From: Allorhodoferax sp032337135 | GTDB taxonomy: Bacteria > Pseudomonadota > Gammaproteobacteria > Burkholderiales > Burkholderiaceae_C | DNA: 64,000 bases | Assembly (NCBI RefSeq): GCF_032337135.1 | Contig: NZ_JAVXZZ010000001.1 | Location: forward strand, 1,550,001 to 1,614,000 | Direction: 5' to 3' | Shown here: piece after piece, positions 16,972-27,503 of the stretch | Layout of the letters: each line of letters begins with the position of its first letter | Position numbering within the stretch: the stretch's first letter is position 1 | Notes under the pieces: model-generated | Told to the model about the DNA's origin: nothing | Databases searched by the model: none | The model's input: only the letters and a program-made list of their open reading frames with translations | Translations under genes and position numbers: made by a program

Positions 16972-18465
16972 ATGCGCTATCTGTTGGCTCTGGATCAGGG
17001 GACATCGAGTTCCCGCAGCATCGTGTTCGATGCCGAGGGGCGGGTTGTTGCCATGGCCCAGAAGGAGCTGACCCAGCACTACCCGCAACCGGGCTGGGTC
17101 GAGCACGATCCGATGGAAATCTGGCGCAGCCAGCTGGCGACGGCCAAGGAAGCCCTGCACAAGGCCGGCATCAGTGCGGCGCAGGTGCAAGGGCTGGGCA
17201 TCACGAACCAGCGCGAAACCACGGTGGTGTGGGACCGAAAGACCGGTCAACCGGTCCATCACGCCATCGTCTGGCAGGACCGGCGGGCGGAACCCATTTG
17301 TGCCGAGTTGCGTGCGCAAGGTCACAGTGAGTCCATCCGCGCCAAAACCGGACTCGTGGTCGATGCCTATTTTTCTGGCACCAAGCTCAAATGGCTGCTG
17401 GACAACGTGCCGGGATTGAGGGCACGCGCCGAACAGGGCGAGCTCGCATTTGGCACGATTGACAGCTGGCTGATCTGGTGCCTGACCGGTGGGCGGGTCC
17501 ATGCCACGGACGTCAGCAATGCCTCGCGCACCATGCTGTTCAATGTGCACGCCAATGCGTGGGATGACGAACTGATGCGCATGCTGGACGTGCCGGCGGC
17601 GCTGATGCCGAAGGTGCTTCCGTCCAGTGCCGCATACGGCGAAACGCAGCCCGAACTTCTGGGGGGTGCGATTGCCATCGGTGGGGTGGCAGGTGACCAG
17701 CAAAGCGCCCTGTTCGGACAGGCCTGCTTCGACGCCGGGATGGCCAAGAATACCTATGGCACGGGCTGTTTCATGCTCATGCACACCGGCAACAAGTTCC
17801 ACACCTCCACCAACGGCTTGTTGACCACCAGTGCCGCGCAAGCAAGCACGCGTACCGAATACGCGCTGGAAGGCAGTGTGTTCGTCGGTGGCGCTGTGGT
17901 GCAATGGCTGCGCGACGGTCTCAACGCCATCAAGGGCAGCAACGAGGTGCAGGCCCTGGCGCAGAGCGTGCCGGATTCGGGGGGGGTCATGGTGGTGCCT
18001 GCCTTCACCGGGCTGGGGGCGCCGTACTGGCAACCCAATGCCCGCGGCACCATCACCGGACTCACGCGCGGAAGTACCCTGGCCCACATTGCCCGTGCCT
18101 CATTGGAGAGCATTGCCTACCAGAGCGCCGCACTGCTGCAGGCCATGAGCCGAGATGCGGTACAAGCCGGTGCTGCAGCGGTCACGGAACTGCGCGTGGA
18201 TGGTGGTGCCTGCGTCAATGACCTGCTGATGCAGTTTCAGGCGGATCTGCTGGGCATTCCGGTGGTGCGTCCTGCGGTGACCGAAACGACAGCGCTGGGG
18301 GCTGCCTATCTGGCGGGACTGAGCACCGGTGTGTACGGCAGCACTGCGGAGCTGAGCGCGCAGTGGCGCGCCGAACGGCGCTTCCTGCCGACCATGCCCC
18401 GAAACCGTGCCCAGGAGCTCATGCAGCAATGGGAGCATGCCGTGCGTCAGGCAATAGCCCCATAG
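16972..18465 (+). CDS. glpK: Glycerol kinase
   Basis: ATP-dependent kinase making glycerol-3-phosphate. Length 497 residues, typical of FGGY kinases. Motifs visible: LALDQGTSSSRSIVFD at the start (phosphate-binding loop), GITNQRETTVVWDRKTG, HAIVWQDRRAEP, DSWLIWCLTGG and, near the end, LRVDGGACVNDLLMQFQADLL split over the adenosine site. AGAGGAGAAGAAC gives a strong ribosome site. It is 42 bp after glpR on the same strand and probably co-transcribed. The stop codon overlaps a perfect 14-bp palindrome at 18465. Confidence 0.96.
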   Translation: MRYLLALDQGTSSSRSIVFDAEGRVVAMAQKELTQHYPQPGWVEHDPMEIWRSQLATAKEALHKAGISAAQVQGLGITNQRETTVVWDRKTGQPVHHAIVWQDRRAEPICAELRAQGHSESIRAKTGLVVDAYFSGTKLKWLLDNVPGLRARAEQGELAFGTIDSWLIWCLTGGRVHATDVSNASRTMLFNVHANAWDDELMRMLDVPAALMPKVLPSSAAYGETQPELLGGAIAIGGVAGDQQSALFGQACFDAGMAKNTYGTGCFMLMHTGNKFHTSTNGLLTTSAAQASTRTEYALEGSVFVGGAVVQWLRDGLNAIKGSNEVQALAQSVPDSGGVMVVPAFTGLGAPYWQPNARGTITGLTRGSTLAHIARASLESIAYQSAALLQAMSRDAVQAGAAAVTELRVDGGACVNDLLMQFQADLLGIPVVRPAVTETTALGAAYLAGLSTGVYGSTAELSAQWRAERRFLPTMPRNRAQELMQQWEHAVRQAIAP

Positions 18466-18478
18466 TCTTATATAAGAC
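18465..18478. promoter_or_regulatory. Perfect palindrome GTCTTATATAAGAC upstream of the atp operon
   Basis: A 14-bp perfect palindrome that begins at the last base of the glpK stop codon and ends 29 bp before the atp -35 box. Its AT-rich centre and form are those of a dimeric regulator site (GntR- or LysR-like). The regulator is not identifiable from the window. Confidence 0.5.
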
Positions 18479-18506
18479 ATAAAACAACACACCAAAAGTG
18501 GACCCA

Positions 18507-18534
18507 TTGGCGTCCCCGGGTTTCTACGTATAAT
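18507..18534 (+). promoter_or_regulatory. Sigma-70 promoter of the atp operon
   Basis: TTGGCG (18507-18512), 16-bp spacer, TATAAT (18529-18534; a perfect -10 box). Transcription would start near 18541, about 50 bases before atpI. Confidence 0.7.
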
Positions 18535-18590
18535 GGCGGGCTGTGCATGAACCGCGCCCAGTAACCTGGGCGTAATGTAGGCAAAGGACA

Positions 18591-19058
18591 ATGGCGCTGA
18601 ACGCGGAAACCGATAATGAGGAATTTGTTCCTCTGACGGCAGAGCAGGCGCAGTCGCTTCGGGAAATGAATCCCTCCCTTTCGCCCTGGTGGGTGGTTGT
18701 GGCGCAAGCACTTCTGGGCGTCCTTGTGGCGTTGCTGGGGTGGTTGTGGGGTGGCGAGCGGATTGCAGTGTCTTGTGCCTGGGGGGCGTTGGCAGTGGTG
18801 CTGCCTTCGGCTCTGTTTGCGCGGGGGTTGACCGGGCAGTTTGCGCGGGCCAATCCTGGAACTGCGGTGGCGAGCTTCTTCGTGTGGGAGCTGGTCAAGA
18901 TTGCGGTTACGGTCGGTGTGATGTATGTCGCCTACCGGGTTGAGAAGAATTTGAGCTGGCCGGCCATGCTGGTTGGTTTGGTGCTGACGATGAAGGTGTA
19001 CTGGCTGGCCTTGGGCGTGAAGCGCAAGGGTGGTGCGGTGCGAAACAATAACGCCTAA
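18591..19058 (+). CDS. atpI: ATP synthase subunit I (AtpI-like assembly protein)
   Basis: A 155-residue membrane protein at the head of the atp operon. Four hydrophobic segments are visible: about residues 32-52, 58-78, 88-110 and 115-140; the N-terminus is acidic and the C-terminus basic (VKRKGGAVRNN). AtpI helps assemble the c-ring and may handle Mg2+; it is the least conserved member of the operon, so the call leans on position and topology. The promoter at 18507 precedes it. Confidence 0.85.
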   Translation: MALNAETDNEEFVPLTAEQAQSLREMNPSLSPWWVVVAQALLGVLVALLGWLWGGERIAVSCAWGALAVVLPSALFARGLTGQFARANPGTAVASFFVWELVKIAVTVGVMYVAYRVEKNLSWPAMLVGLVLTMKVYWLALGVKRKGGAVRNNNA

Positions 19059-19084
19059 CGGCAACGAGTAAGTGCGAGCAACGG

Positions 19085-19969
19085 ATGTCTGATCACGCAG
19101 TACAACAAGGCCCCACCGCAGGTGAGTACATTGGTCACCACTTGACCCATTGGCAGACGGGTCATCAATCCGGCGTGATTGATTTCTCTGTCTACAACAT
19201 TGACTCCATCATCTGGTCGGTCTTTGTGGGTTTTCTGGGCTTGTTTGTGATGTGGCGTGTCGCCAGCCGTGTGACGGCGGGTGTTCCTGGTCGCCTGCAG
19301 GCTGCCATCGAGATCTTGCTCGAGATGGTCGATACCCAGGCGCGCGGCATCATCCATAACGCGGAGTCGCGCAAGTTTGTCGGCCCCTTGGCGCTGGCTG
19401 TCTTCATGTGGGTTCTGCTGATGAACTCGATGGACTTCCTGCCGGTCGATCTGATCCCCCTGATCTGGCAGCAGATCTACGGCAGCATGGGTCACGATCC
19501 GCACCATGCCTACATGCGTGTCGTGCCTACGGCTGACTTGTCCACGACCCTTGCCATGTCTACAGGTGTACTGCTGGTCTGCCTGTACTACAACATCAAG
19601 ATCAAGGGTGCGGGTGGCTGGGCGCATGAGTTGGTGACCGCGCCGTTTGGCACCAGCAAGAATCCTTTGTTTGCCGTTGTGCTGGGTGTATTGAACCTCG
19701 GCATGCAACTGATTGAGTTCACCGCCAAGACCGTGTCGCACGGCATGCGGCTGTTCGGGAATATGTACGCTGGCGAGCTGGTGTTCATGTTGATTGCGCT
19801 CATGGGTGCAGTCGGGTTTGGGTCGACTACAGGCGTTGTCCTGTGGATCGGGCATGTGTTGGCGGGTGCGGGCTGGGCAATCTTTCACATTCTGATTGTT
19901 GCGCTGCAGGCATTCATCTTCATGATGCTGACCCTGGTGTATGTGGGTCAGGCCCACGACCACCACTGA
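19085..19969 (+). CDS. atpB: ATP synthase Fo subunit a
   Basis: Subunit a forms the two proton half-channels next to the c-ring. Length 294 residues, with the long N-terminal extension usual in betaproteobacteria. The essential arginine helix is visible as GMRLFGNMYAGELVFMLIAL (residues ~221-240), with the further channel segments in the last helix. It follows atpI by 26 bp. Confidence 0.97.
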   Translation: MSDHAVQQGPTAGEYIGHHLTHWQTGHQSGVIDFSVYNIDSIIWSVFVGFLGLFVMWRVASRVTAGVPGRLQAAIEILLEMVDTQARGIIHNAESRKFVGPLALAVFMWVLLMNSMDFLPVDLIPLIWQQIYGSMGHDPHHAYMRVVPTADLSTTLAMSTGVLLVCLYYNIKIKGAGGWAHELVTAPFGTSKNPLFAVVLGVLNLGMQLIEFTAKTVSHGMRLFGNMYAGELVFMLIALMGAVGFGSTTGVVLWIGHVLAGAGWAIFHILIVALQAFIFMMLTLVYVGQAHDHH

Positions 19970-20023
19970 GTTTTGTCAGTTTGTTTTTGTTTTCTTGTTA
20001 ACTTAAATCCATAGGAGCTCTAA

Positions 20024-20272
20024 ATGGAACACGTTCTTGGTTTTGTCGCTTTGGCTGCTGGTCTGATCATCGGTCTGGGTGCTATCGGTGCCTGTATCGG
20101 TATCGGCATCATGGGTAGCAAGTACCTGGAATCCGCTGCTCGCCAGCCCGAACTGATGAACGAACTGCAAACCAAGATGTTCTTGCTGGCCGGTCTGATC
20201 GACGCCGCCTTCCTGATCGGCGTTGGTATCGCCATGATGTTTGCGTTCGCCAACCCCTTCGTGCTGAAGTAA
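20024..20272 (+). CDS. atpE: ATP synthase Fo subunit c
   Basis: An 82-residue hairpin of two membrane helices that oligomerises into the rotor ring. The proton-carrying carboxylate is Asp60 in [14 protein letters not shown]; helix 1 carries the packing glycines in [15 protein letters not shown], and the polar loop is ARQPEL. There is no Na+-binding signature (no Glu/Gln pair), so this is a proton-driven ring. ATAGGAGCTCTAA is the ribosome site. Confidence 0.97.
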
Positions 20273-20307
20273 TACTTTCGCCTTCCCCTACCTAGAGAGG
20301 TGTTGTT

Positions 20308-20778
20308 GTGAGTATTAACGCAACATTCTGGGCGCAGATGGTGGTCTTTGCCATTCTGGTGCTGTTCACGATGAAATTCGTGTGGCCACCGATTGTCAAG
20401 GCACTCGATGAGCGCGCCGCCAAAATTGCCGAAGGTCTGGCAGCGTCCGACCGCGCCAAGGCAGAACTTTCCGCCGCCAACAAGCGTGTGGAAGAGGAGC
20501 TGTCCAAGTCGCGCACGGAAAACGCCGCCCGACTCGCTGACGCAGAGCGTCGCGCGGTCACCATTGTGGAAGAGGCGAAGGCCAAAGCTGTTGAAGAAGG
20601 CAACAAGATCATCGCTGCGGCGAAGATGGAAGCCGAGCAGCAGGCCGTCAAGGCCCGTGAAGCCCTGCGCGAGCAGGTCGCTGCACTGGCTGTCAAGGGT
20701 GCCGAGCAGATTCTGCGCAAAGAGGTCAATGCCGGTGTGCATGCCGACTTGCTCAACCGTCTGAAGACCGAGCTGTAA
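20308..20778 (+). CDS. atpF: ATP synthase Fo subunit b
   Basis: The 156-residue peripheral stalk subunit: one N-terminal membrane helix (NATFWAQMVVFAILVLFTMKFVW, in two parts) and a long charged coiled coil rich in Ala, Glu and Lys. It starts with GTG at 20308, preceded by CTAGAGAGGTGTT. Homodimeric b clamps F1 to Fo through subunit delta, encoded next. Confidence 0.96.
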   Translation: MSINATFWAQMVVFAILVLFTMKFVWPPIVKALDERAAKIAEGLAASDRAKAELSAANKRVEEELSKSRTENAARLADAERRAVTIVEEAKAKAVEEGNKIIAAAKMEAEQQAVKAREALREQVAALAVKGAEQILRKEVNAGVHADLLNRLKTEL

Positions 20779-20787
20779 GAGGAAGCC

Positions 20788-21318
20788 ATGGCTGAACTTG
20801 CCACTATTGCCCGACCCTACGCGGAAGCCCTGTTCAAGGCGTCTGCGGCTGATCTGTCGGCTGTGTCTGACTGGCTGGACGAACTGGCTGCCATCGCGGC
20901 CAATCCCCAGTTGCAGCAGTTTGCGGCCAACCCCAACGTCAGCGCCACCCAGGTGTTTGACCTGGTGACGGGTGTCGCCAAGTCCGCTCTGGGCGATGCG
21001 GCCAAGAACTTCCTGCGCACCGTCATCGAAAACGGACGCGTGGCTGTCTTGCCCGAGATCGCAGCCCAGTTTCGCGCACTCAAGAATGCGCAGGGTGGGT
21101 CTTCCGACGCAGTGGTGTTCAGCGCCTTCCCTATCGATGCCGCAGCCTTGTCTGACGTGCAAGCAACGCTGGAAAAGAAATTCGGACGCAAGCTCAACGT
21201 TTCGGTTGAGCTGCAGCCTGAGTTGATTGGTGGTGTGCGCGTGGTGGTGGGTGACGAAGTGCTTGACACCTCGGTCAAAGCCCGACTGGAACAAATGAAA
21301 GTCGTGTTGACAGCCTGA
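20788..21318 (+). CDS. atpH: ATP synthase F1 subunit delta
   Basis: A 176-residue subunit that joins the b dimer to the top of F1. The N-terminal helical domain starts ATIARPYAEALFKAS and the C-terminal part has the family pattern LIGGVRVVVGDEVLDTSVKARLEQM (two segments). AGAGGAAGCC precedes the ATG, 9 bp after atpF. Confidence 0.96.
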   Translation: MAELATIARPYAEALFKASAADLSAVSDWLDELAAIAANPQLQQFAANPNVSATQVFDLVTGVAKSALGDAAKNFLRTVIENGRVAVLPEIAAQFRALKNAQGGSSDAVVFSAFPIDAAALSDVQATLEKKFGRKLNVSVELQPELIGGVRVVVGDEVLDTSVKARLEQMKVVLTA

Positions 21319-21368
21319 GGCCGACTGGCCCCAGATGTTGACCAATACAAGGAAAGAAGGAAAGAGTC

Positions 21369-22922
<1,554 letters not shown>

Positions 22923-22950
22923 TTCCGGCCTGACGAACTAGGAGCCCTCG

Positions 22951-23829
22951 ATGGCAGCAGGTAAGGAAATACGCGGCAAGATCAAATCGGTGGAAAACAC
23001 CAAGAAGATCACCAAAGCCATGGAAATGGTGGCGGCGTCGAAGATGCGCAAGGCGCAGGACCGCATGCGGTCTGCGCGTCCCTACGCAGACAAGATTCGC
23101 AATATCGCTGCCAATCTGGGTAAAGCCAATCCCGAGTACACGCACCCGTTCATGCAGGTGAACAACGCCAAAACCGCTGGTTTTATCGTTGTAACCACCG
23201 ACAAGGGCCTGTGCGGTGGCATGAACACCAATGTGCTGCGCGCCGTGACGACCAAGTTGCGCGAACTGCAAAACGACGGCGTGTCCTCGCAGGCCGTCGC
23301 CATTGGCAACAAGGGATTGGGTTTCCTCAACCGTGTCGGTGCCAAGGTGGTGTCGCACGCAACCCAATTGGGCGATACGCCCCACCTCGAAAAGCTGATT
23401 GGCCCGGTCAAGGTCCTGTTGGATGCTTATGCCAAGGGTGAAGTGAATGCGGTGTACCTGTGCTACACCAAGTTCATCAACACCATGAAGCAAGAGCCCG
23501 TGGTGCAGCAGCTGCTGCCCCTGTCGGCCGAGCAGATGGAACAGGAAGCCCAGGCCAGCGGACAGCAGCACGGTTGGGACTATATCTACGAACCCGATGC
23601 GCAGTCCGTCATTGACGACTTGCTGACCCGCTATGTCGAAGCGCTGGTTTACCAGTCTGTCGCTGAAAACATGGCTTCTGAGCAGTCTGCCCGCATGGTG
23701 GCCATGAAGGCTGCCACCGACAACGCCGGCAATGTGATCAACGAACTCAAGCTGGTCTACAACAAGACCCGCCAGGCAGCGATCACCAAGGAATTGTCCG
23801 AAATCGTGGCCGGTGCGGCAGCGGTGTAA
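22951..23829 (+). CDS. atpG: ATP synthase F1 subunit gamma
   Basis: The 292-residue central rotor shaft. N-terminal GKEIRGKIKSVENTKKITKAMEMVAASKMRKAQ (start helix) and C-terminal MKAATDNAGNVINELKLVYNKTRQAAITKEL (end helix), both quoted here only as landmarks at residues ~4-36 and ~251-281, are diagnostic. TDKGLCGGMNTN lies in the Rossmann-like middle. It is 28 bp after atpA. Confidence 0.97.
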   Translation: MAAGKEIRGKIKSVENTKKITKAMEMVAASKMRKAQDRMRSARPYADKIRNIAANLGKANPEYTHPFMQVNNAKTAGFIVVTTDKGLCGGMNTNVLRAVTTKLRELQNDGVSSQAVAIGNKGLGFLNRVGAKVVSHATQLGDTPHLEKLIGPVKVLLDAYAKGEVNAVYLCYTKFINTMKQEPVVQQLLPLSAEQMEQEAQASGQQHGWDYIYEPDAQSVIDDLLTRYVEALVYQSVAENMASEQSARMVAMKAATDNAGNVINELKLVYNKTRQAAITKELSEIVAGAAAV

Positions 23830-23886
23830 GGCGACACAGACAGTTACGCGGTTCAACAGTTATTGATTTATTTATTGGAGCAACAA

Positions 23887-25302
23887 ATGGCTCAAGCTAA
23901 CTCCCCGGTGCAGGGAAAAATCGTTCAGTGTATTGGTGCGGTGGTGGACGTGGAGTTTCCACGTGACCAGATGCCCGCGATTTATGACGCACTCAAGATG
24001 GATGGTTCGGCCCTGACGCTGGAAGTTCAGCAGCAGCTGGGTGACGGCATCGTCCGTACCATCGCTCTGGGTTCCTCCGACGGTCTGCGTCGCGGCATGA
24101 TCGTGACCAACACCGAAAAGCCCATCACCGTGCCCGTCGGTCCCGCCACCCTGGGCCGCATCATGGACGTTCTGGGTTCCCCCATCGACGAGCGCGGCCC
24201 TGTCAGCCATGACCTGACCGCTTCCATCCACCGCAAGGCCCCCACCTATGACGAACTGAGCCCCTCGCAAGAGCTGCTCGAGACCGGCATCAAGGTGATT
24301 GACCTGGTGTGCCCCTTCGCCAAGGGCGGTAAAGTGGGTCTGTTCGGTGGTGCCGGTGTGGGCAAGACCGTGAACATGATGGAACTCATCAACAACATCG
24401 CCAAGGCGCACTCCGGTCTGTCCGTGTTCGCTGGCGTGGGTGAGCGTACCCGTGAAGGTAACGACTTCTACCACGAGATGGCCGATTCCGGCGTGGTGAA
24501 GCTGGACAACCTGGCCGAATCCAAAGTGGCCATGGTGTACGGCCAGATGAACGAGCCTCCGGGCAACCGTCTGCGCGTGGCCCTGACCGGCCTGACCATC
24601 GCCGAATCCTTCCGTGACGAAGGCCGTGACGTGCTGTTCTTCGTGGACAACATCTACCGCTACACCCTGGCCGGTACCGAAGTGTCCGCGCTGCTGGGTC
24701 GTATGCCTTCCGCCGTGGGTTACCAGCCGACTCTGGCCGAAGAAATGGGCCGTCTGCAAGAGCGTATTACCTCCACCAAGGTGGGTTCGATCACGTCGAT
24801 CCAGGCCGTTTACGTGCCTGCCGACGACTTGACCGACCCGTCTCCTGCCACCACCTTCGCCCACTTGGACTCTACCGTGGTGCTGTCGCGTGACATCGCC
24901 GCCCTGGGTATCTACCCCGCCGTGGACCCGCTGGACTCCACCAGCCGTCAGCTGGACCCCAACGTGGTGGGTGAAGAGCATTACACGACCGCCCGCGCTG
25001 TGCAGGGTACCCTGCAGCGCTACAAGGAACTGCGTGACATCATCGCGATTCTGGGTATGGACGAACTGGCACCGGAAGACAAGCTCACCGTGGCCCGCGC
25101 CCGTAAGATCCAGCGCTTCCTGTCGCAGCCCTTCCACGTGGCCGAAGTGTTCACCGGCTCTCCCGGCAAGTACGTTCCCCTGTCGGAAACCATCCGTGGC
25201 TTCAAGATGATCGTGAACGGCGAGTGCGACCACCTGCCCGAGCAAGCCTTCTACATGGTCGGTACCATCGACGAAGCCTTCGAGAAGGCCAAGAAAGTTT
25301 GA
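23887..25302 (+). CDS. atpD: ATP synthase F1 subunit beta
   Basis: The catalytic subunit, 471 residues. P-loop GGAGVGKTVNMMELINN, catalytic glutamate region GVGERTREGNDFYHEM and the DELSEED-like loop (MDELAPEDKL) are visible. I use the ATG at 23887 after TATTGGAGCAACAA; a TTG eight codons upstream is in frame but has no support. Codon usage is strongly biased to preferred codons, as expected for a highly expressed gene. Confidence 0.98.
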   Translation: MAQANSPVQGKIVQCIGAVVDVEFPRDQMPAIYDALKMDGSALTLEVQQQLGDGIVRTIALGSSDGLRRGMIVTNTEKPITVPVGPATLGRIMDVLGSPIDERGPVSHDLTASIHRKAPTYDELSPSQELLETGIKVIDLVCPFAKGGKVGLFGGAGVGKTVNMMELINNIAKAHSGLSVFAGVGERTREGNDFYHEMADSGVVKLDNLAESKVAMVYGQMNEPPGNRLRVALTGLTIAESFRDEGRDVLFFVDNIYRYTLAGTEVSALLGRMPSAVGYQPTLAEEMGRLQERITSTKVGSITSIQAVYVPADDLTDPSPATTFAHLDSTVVLSRDIAALGIYPAVDPLDSTSRQLDPNVVGEEHYTTARAVQGTLQRYKELRDIIAILGMDELAPEDKLTVARARKIQRFLSQPFHVAEVFTGSPGKYVPLSETIRGFKMIVNGECDHLPEQAFYMVGTIDEAFEKAKKV

Positions 25303-25371
25303 TGACCCTGTGGCTCGGACCGCATCGCTTCATGAGGAAGTGCGGTCTGACCCCAACAGACTAGGAATCGT

Positions 25372-25788
25372 ATGAACACCATCCATGTTGATGTGGTCAG
25401 TGCGGAAGAATCCATCTTCTCTGGCGAAGCGGTTTTTGTGGCGCTTCCCGGTGAAGCTGGTGAGCTGGGTATCAAACCCCGCCACACCCCGCTGATTACC
25501 CGTATCCGTCCCGGTTCGGTGCGGATCCAGGCAGCGGACGGCAGCGAAGAGTTCGTCTTCGTGGCCGGTGGCATCCTTGAAGTCCAACCGCATTGCGTGA
25601 CCGTTCTGTCGGACACCGCCATCCGTGGCAAGGACCTGGACGAAGAGAAGGCCAACGCGGCACGACAAGCGGCCGAAGAAGCTGTGAAGAACGCCAAGAG
25701 CGACCTCGACCTTGCCAAGGCACAGTCCGAGCTGGCAGTCATGGCGGCCCAGATCGCCGCGCTGCGCAAATTCCGCCAGAAGCGTTGA
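25372..25788 (+). CDS. atpC: ATP synthase F1 subunit epsilon
   Basis: A 138-residue subunit with an N-terminal beta-sandwich (NTIHVDVVSAEESIFSGEA, GELGIKPRHTPLITRIRPG) and a C-terminal helical hairpin rich in Ala and Lys that inhibits ATP hydrolysis. It closes the atp operon, 69 bp after atpD, and is followed by a strong terminator. Confidence 0.97.
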   Translation: MNTIHVDVVSAEESIFSGEAVFVALPGEAGELGIKPRHTPLITRIRPGSVRIQAADGSEEFVFVAGGILEVQPHCVTVLSDTAIRGKDLDEEKANAARQAAEEAVKNAKSDLDLAKAQSELAVMAAQIAALRKFRQKR

Positions 25789-25809
25789 ACCGCCGCTGGA
25801 TCCCCTGTT

Positions 25810-25836
25810 AAAAAACCGCCCTCGTGGCGGTTTTTT
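25810..25836 (+). terminator. Rho-independent terminator of the atp operon
   Basis: AAAAAACCGCC-ctcgt-GGCGGTTTTTT: an 11-bp perfect stem with a 5-base loop and a T run, 21 bases after the atpC stop. It probably stops most transcription before the YheT gene. Confidence 0.93.
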
Positions 25837-25860
25837 GTTTTCGGCCACACTCCTCGCTCC

Positions 25861-26913
25861 ATGTCCACCGTACCAAGCACATCCGGCACGCATTCAGGTG
25901 TGCCTGTACTCCACTACCGTGCACCGCGTTGGTTGCCGGGCGGGCACGCGCAAACCATTTGGCCCGCGCTGTTCTCGCGCGCCCATGGTGGCTCGACACC
26001 GCGCTACGAAAGACAGCGGCTGCTGGCGCCCGACGGTGACTTTGTCGATGTCGATTGGCTGCGTACATCACAGAAGAACCGGTCTGAGTCCGGCCGGCGC
26101 CCATTGCTGGTGCTGTTTCACGGATTGGAGGGCGGCTCGGGCAGCCACTATGCATTGGCCTTTGCGGACTATGCTGCGCGTCTCGGATGGGACTTTGCCG
26201 TACCGCATTTCCGTGGCTGCAGCGGCGAAATGAACCGCGCGCCGCGGGCTTACCACAGTGGCGATCATGCCGAGGTCGCCTGGGTCATCGATGCGCTCAC
26301 GGCCGAACGCCAGGGACCTTGCTATGTGGTTGGCGTATCGCTGGGCGGCAACGCCTTGCTGCGCTGGACGCAGGAGCACGCGCCCACCGGCATGGGCACG
26401 GTCAAGGCGGTGGCTGCCATCAGCGCCCCGTTGGACCTCGCGGCCAGTGGCGCGCACATTGACCGGGGATTCAACCGCCAAGTCTATGTGCGCAACTTCC
26501 TTCGCACCATGCAGCCGCGTGCCTTAGCGAAACACCGCCAGTATCCGAACCTGTTTGACATCGACGCAGTGATGCGCGCCCGCACATTGCGGGAGTTCGA
26601 CAATGCCTTCACCGCACCCCTGCATGGGTTTCGCGATACCGAGGACTACTGGCACCGTGCGTCGAGCATCCATGCCTTGAACCGCATTCGAATCCCCACT
26701 CTGATCATCAACGCCCGCAACGACCCCTTCGTTCCGGCGCACAGTCTGCCCACGGCGTCGCAGGTCAGCGCATCGGTGTGCCTGTTCCAGCCCCACCATG
26801 GAGGGCATGTCGGCTTCGCCGCCGGCCCCATCCCAGGCCATGTCGGCAGGTTGCCCGAATTGGTCGGACAATGGCTGCAGCACCGAAGCGCTCCAGGAGT
26901 TCCGCATGGATGA
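25861..26913 (+). CDS. YheT-family alpha/beta hydrolase
   Basis: A 350-residue hydrolase of the YheT/UPF0017 group. RAPRWLPGGHAQTIWPALF near the N-terminus is diagnostic, as are LLVLFHGLEGGSGSHYA (oxyanion region) and FRGCSGEMNRAPRAYHSGD. The triad is readable: Ser in VGVSLGGNALL, Asp in ARNDPFVP, His in HHGGHVGF. E. coli YheT has carboxylesterase activity; the physiological substrate is unknown. The start ATG at 25861 lies 24 bp after the atp terminator. The end overlaps the next gene by eight bases. Confidence 0.88.
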   Translation: MSTVPSTSGTHSGVPVLHYRAPRWLPGGHAQTIWPALFSRAHGGSTPRYERQRLLAPDGDFVDVDWLRTSQKNRSESGRRPLLVLFHGLEGGSGSHYALAFADYAARLGWDFAVPHFRGCSGEMNRAPRAYHSGDHAEVAWVIDALTAERQGPCYVVGVSLGGNALLRWTQEHAPTGMGTVKAVAAISAPLDLAASGAHIDRGFNRQVYVRNFLRTMQPRALAKHRQYPNLFDIDAVMRARTLREFDNAFTAPLHGFRDTEDYWHRASSIHALNRIRIPTLIINARNDPFVPAHSLPTASQVSASVCLFQPHHGGHVGFAAGPIPGHVGRLPELVGQWLQHRSAPGVPHG

Positions 26914-27457
26914 CATCGTGAAGCAGGCCATGGCGAAATGGCCCCATGTTCCGCACTGCTACGGATGGTTGGGACTGGACGCACGGGGCAACTGGTACAT
27001 GCGCGATGAACGGGCGCAGCGCCAAGGCGCCTTTGCCAGTGGCCAGCCAGGGGCCAAGGGTGCCGAACTCAAGCACGACAAACTGCGGGCATTCATCGAG
27101 CGCAACTACGGCGTCGACGATGCGGGGTGCTGGTATTTCCAGAACGGACCGCAGCGCGTCTACGTGGAGCTGGAGAGCACGCCTTGGGTCTGGCGCCTGC
27201 AGCCCGGTGGAACCGTCCACAGCCACACGGGGCTGACCACCGCGGTCCGCAAGGCCGTGCTGGATGAGCATGGTCACCTCTACCTCGATACGCAGTTGGG
27301 ATTCGGCATCGTGCACAGCCAAGACGTGTGGGATGCCAGTGAATGCATGGAGCGCGCGCATTGGACGGTCGAGGAACAAACCCAGGCCGAATTGCCGCGC
27401 ATCTACGGCTATTGCATCAGTCCCCAATTGCAACACGGCGGCACTGGCGAGAAATGA
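26906..27457 (+). CDS. Conserved hypothetical DUF protein coupled to yheT
   Basis: A 183-residue soluble protein. I recognise it only as a conserved Comamonadaceae/Burkholderiales type: WPHVPHCYGWLGLDARGNWYMRDE, an FIERNYGVDDAGCWYFQNGPQRVYVELE core and YLDTQLGFGIVHSQDV (quoted in part). It has repeated aromatic-rich strands and no signal peptide. GGAGTTCCGC precedes the ATG, which lies inside the last codons of the YheT gene, so translation is coupled. A terminator follows within 3 bases of the stop. Function unknown. Confidence 0.8.
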   Translation: MDDIVKQAMAKWPHVPHCYGWLGLDARGNWYMRDERAQRQGAFASGQPGAKGAELKHDKLRAFIERNYGVDDAGCWYFQNGPQRVYVELESTPWVWRLQPGGTVHSHTGLTTAVRKAVLDEHGHLYLDTQLGFGIVHSQDVWDASECMERAHWTVEEQTQAELPRIYGYCISPQLQHGGTGEK

Positions 27458-27459
27458 AA

Positions 27460-27480
27460 AAGCCCTCACGGGGAGGGCTT
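27460..27480. terminator. Rho-independent terminator, shared by convergent genes
   Basis: AAGCCCTC-acggg-GAGGGCTT, an 8-bp perfect stem right after the stop of the 26906 gene and 24 bp from the end of the convergent cytochrome c gene. A-run to the left and weak T-run to the right suggest use mainly for the minus strand as well as the plus. Confidence 0.85.
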
Positions 27481-27503
27481 GTGTTAGGTGCGGCAGGCGT
27501 CGC

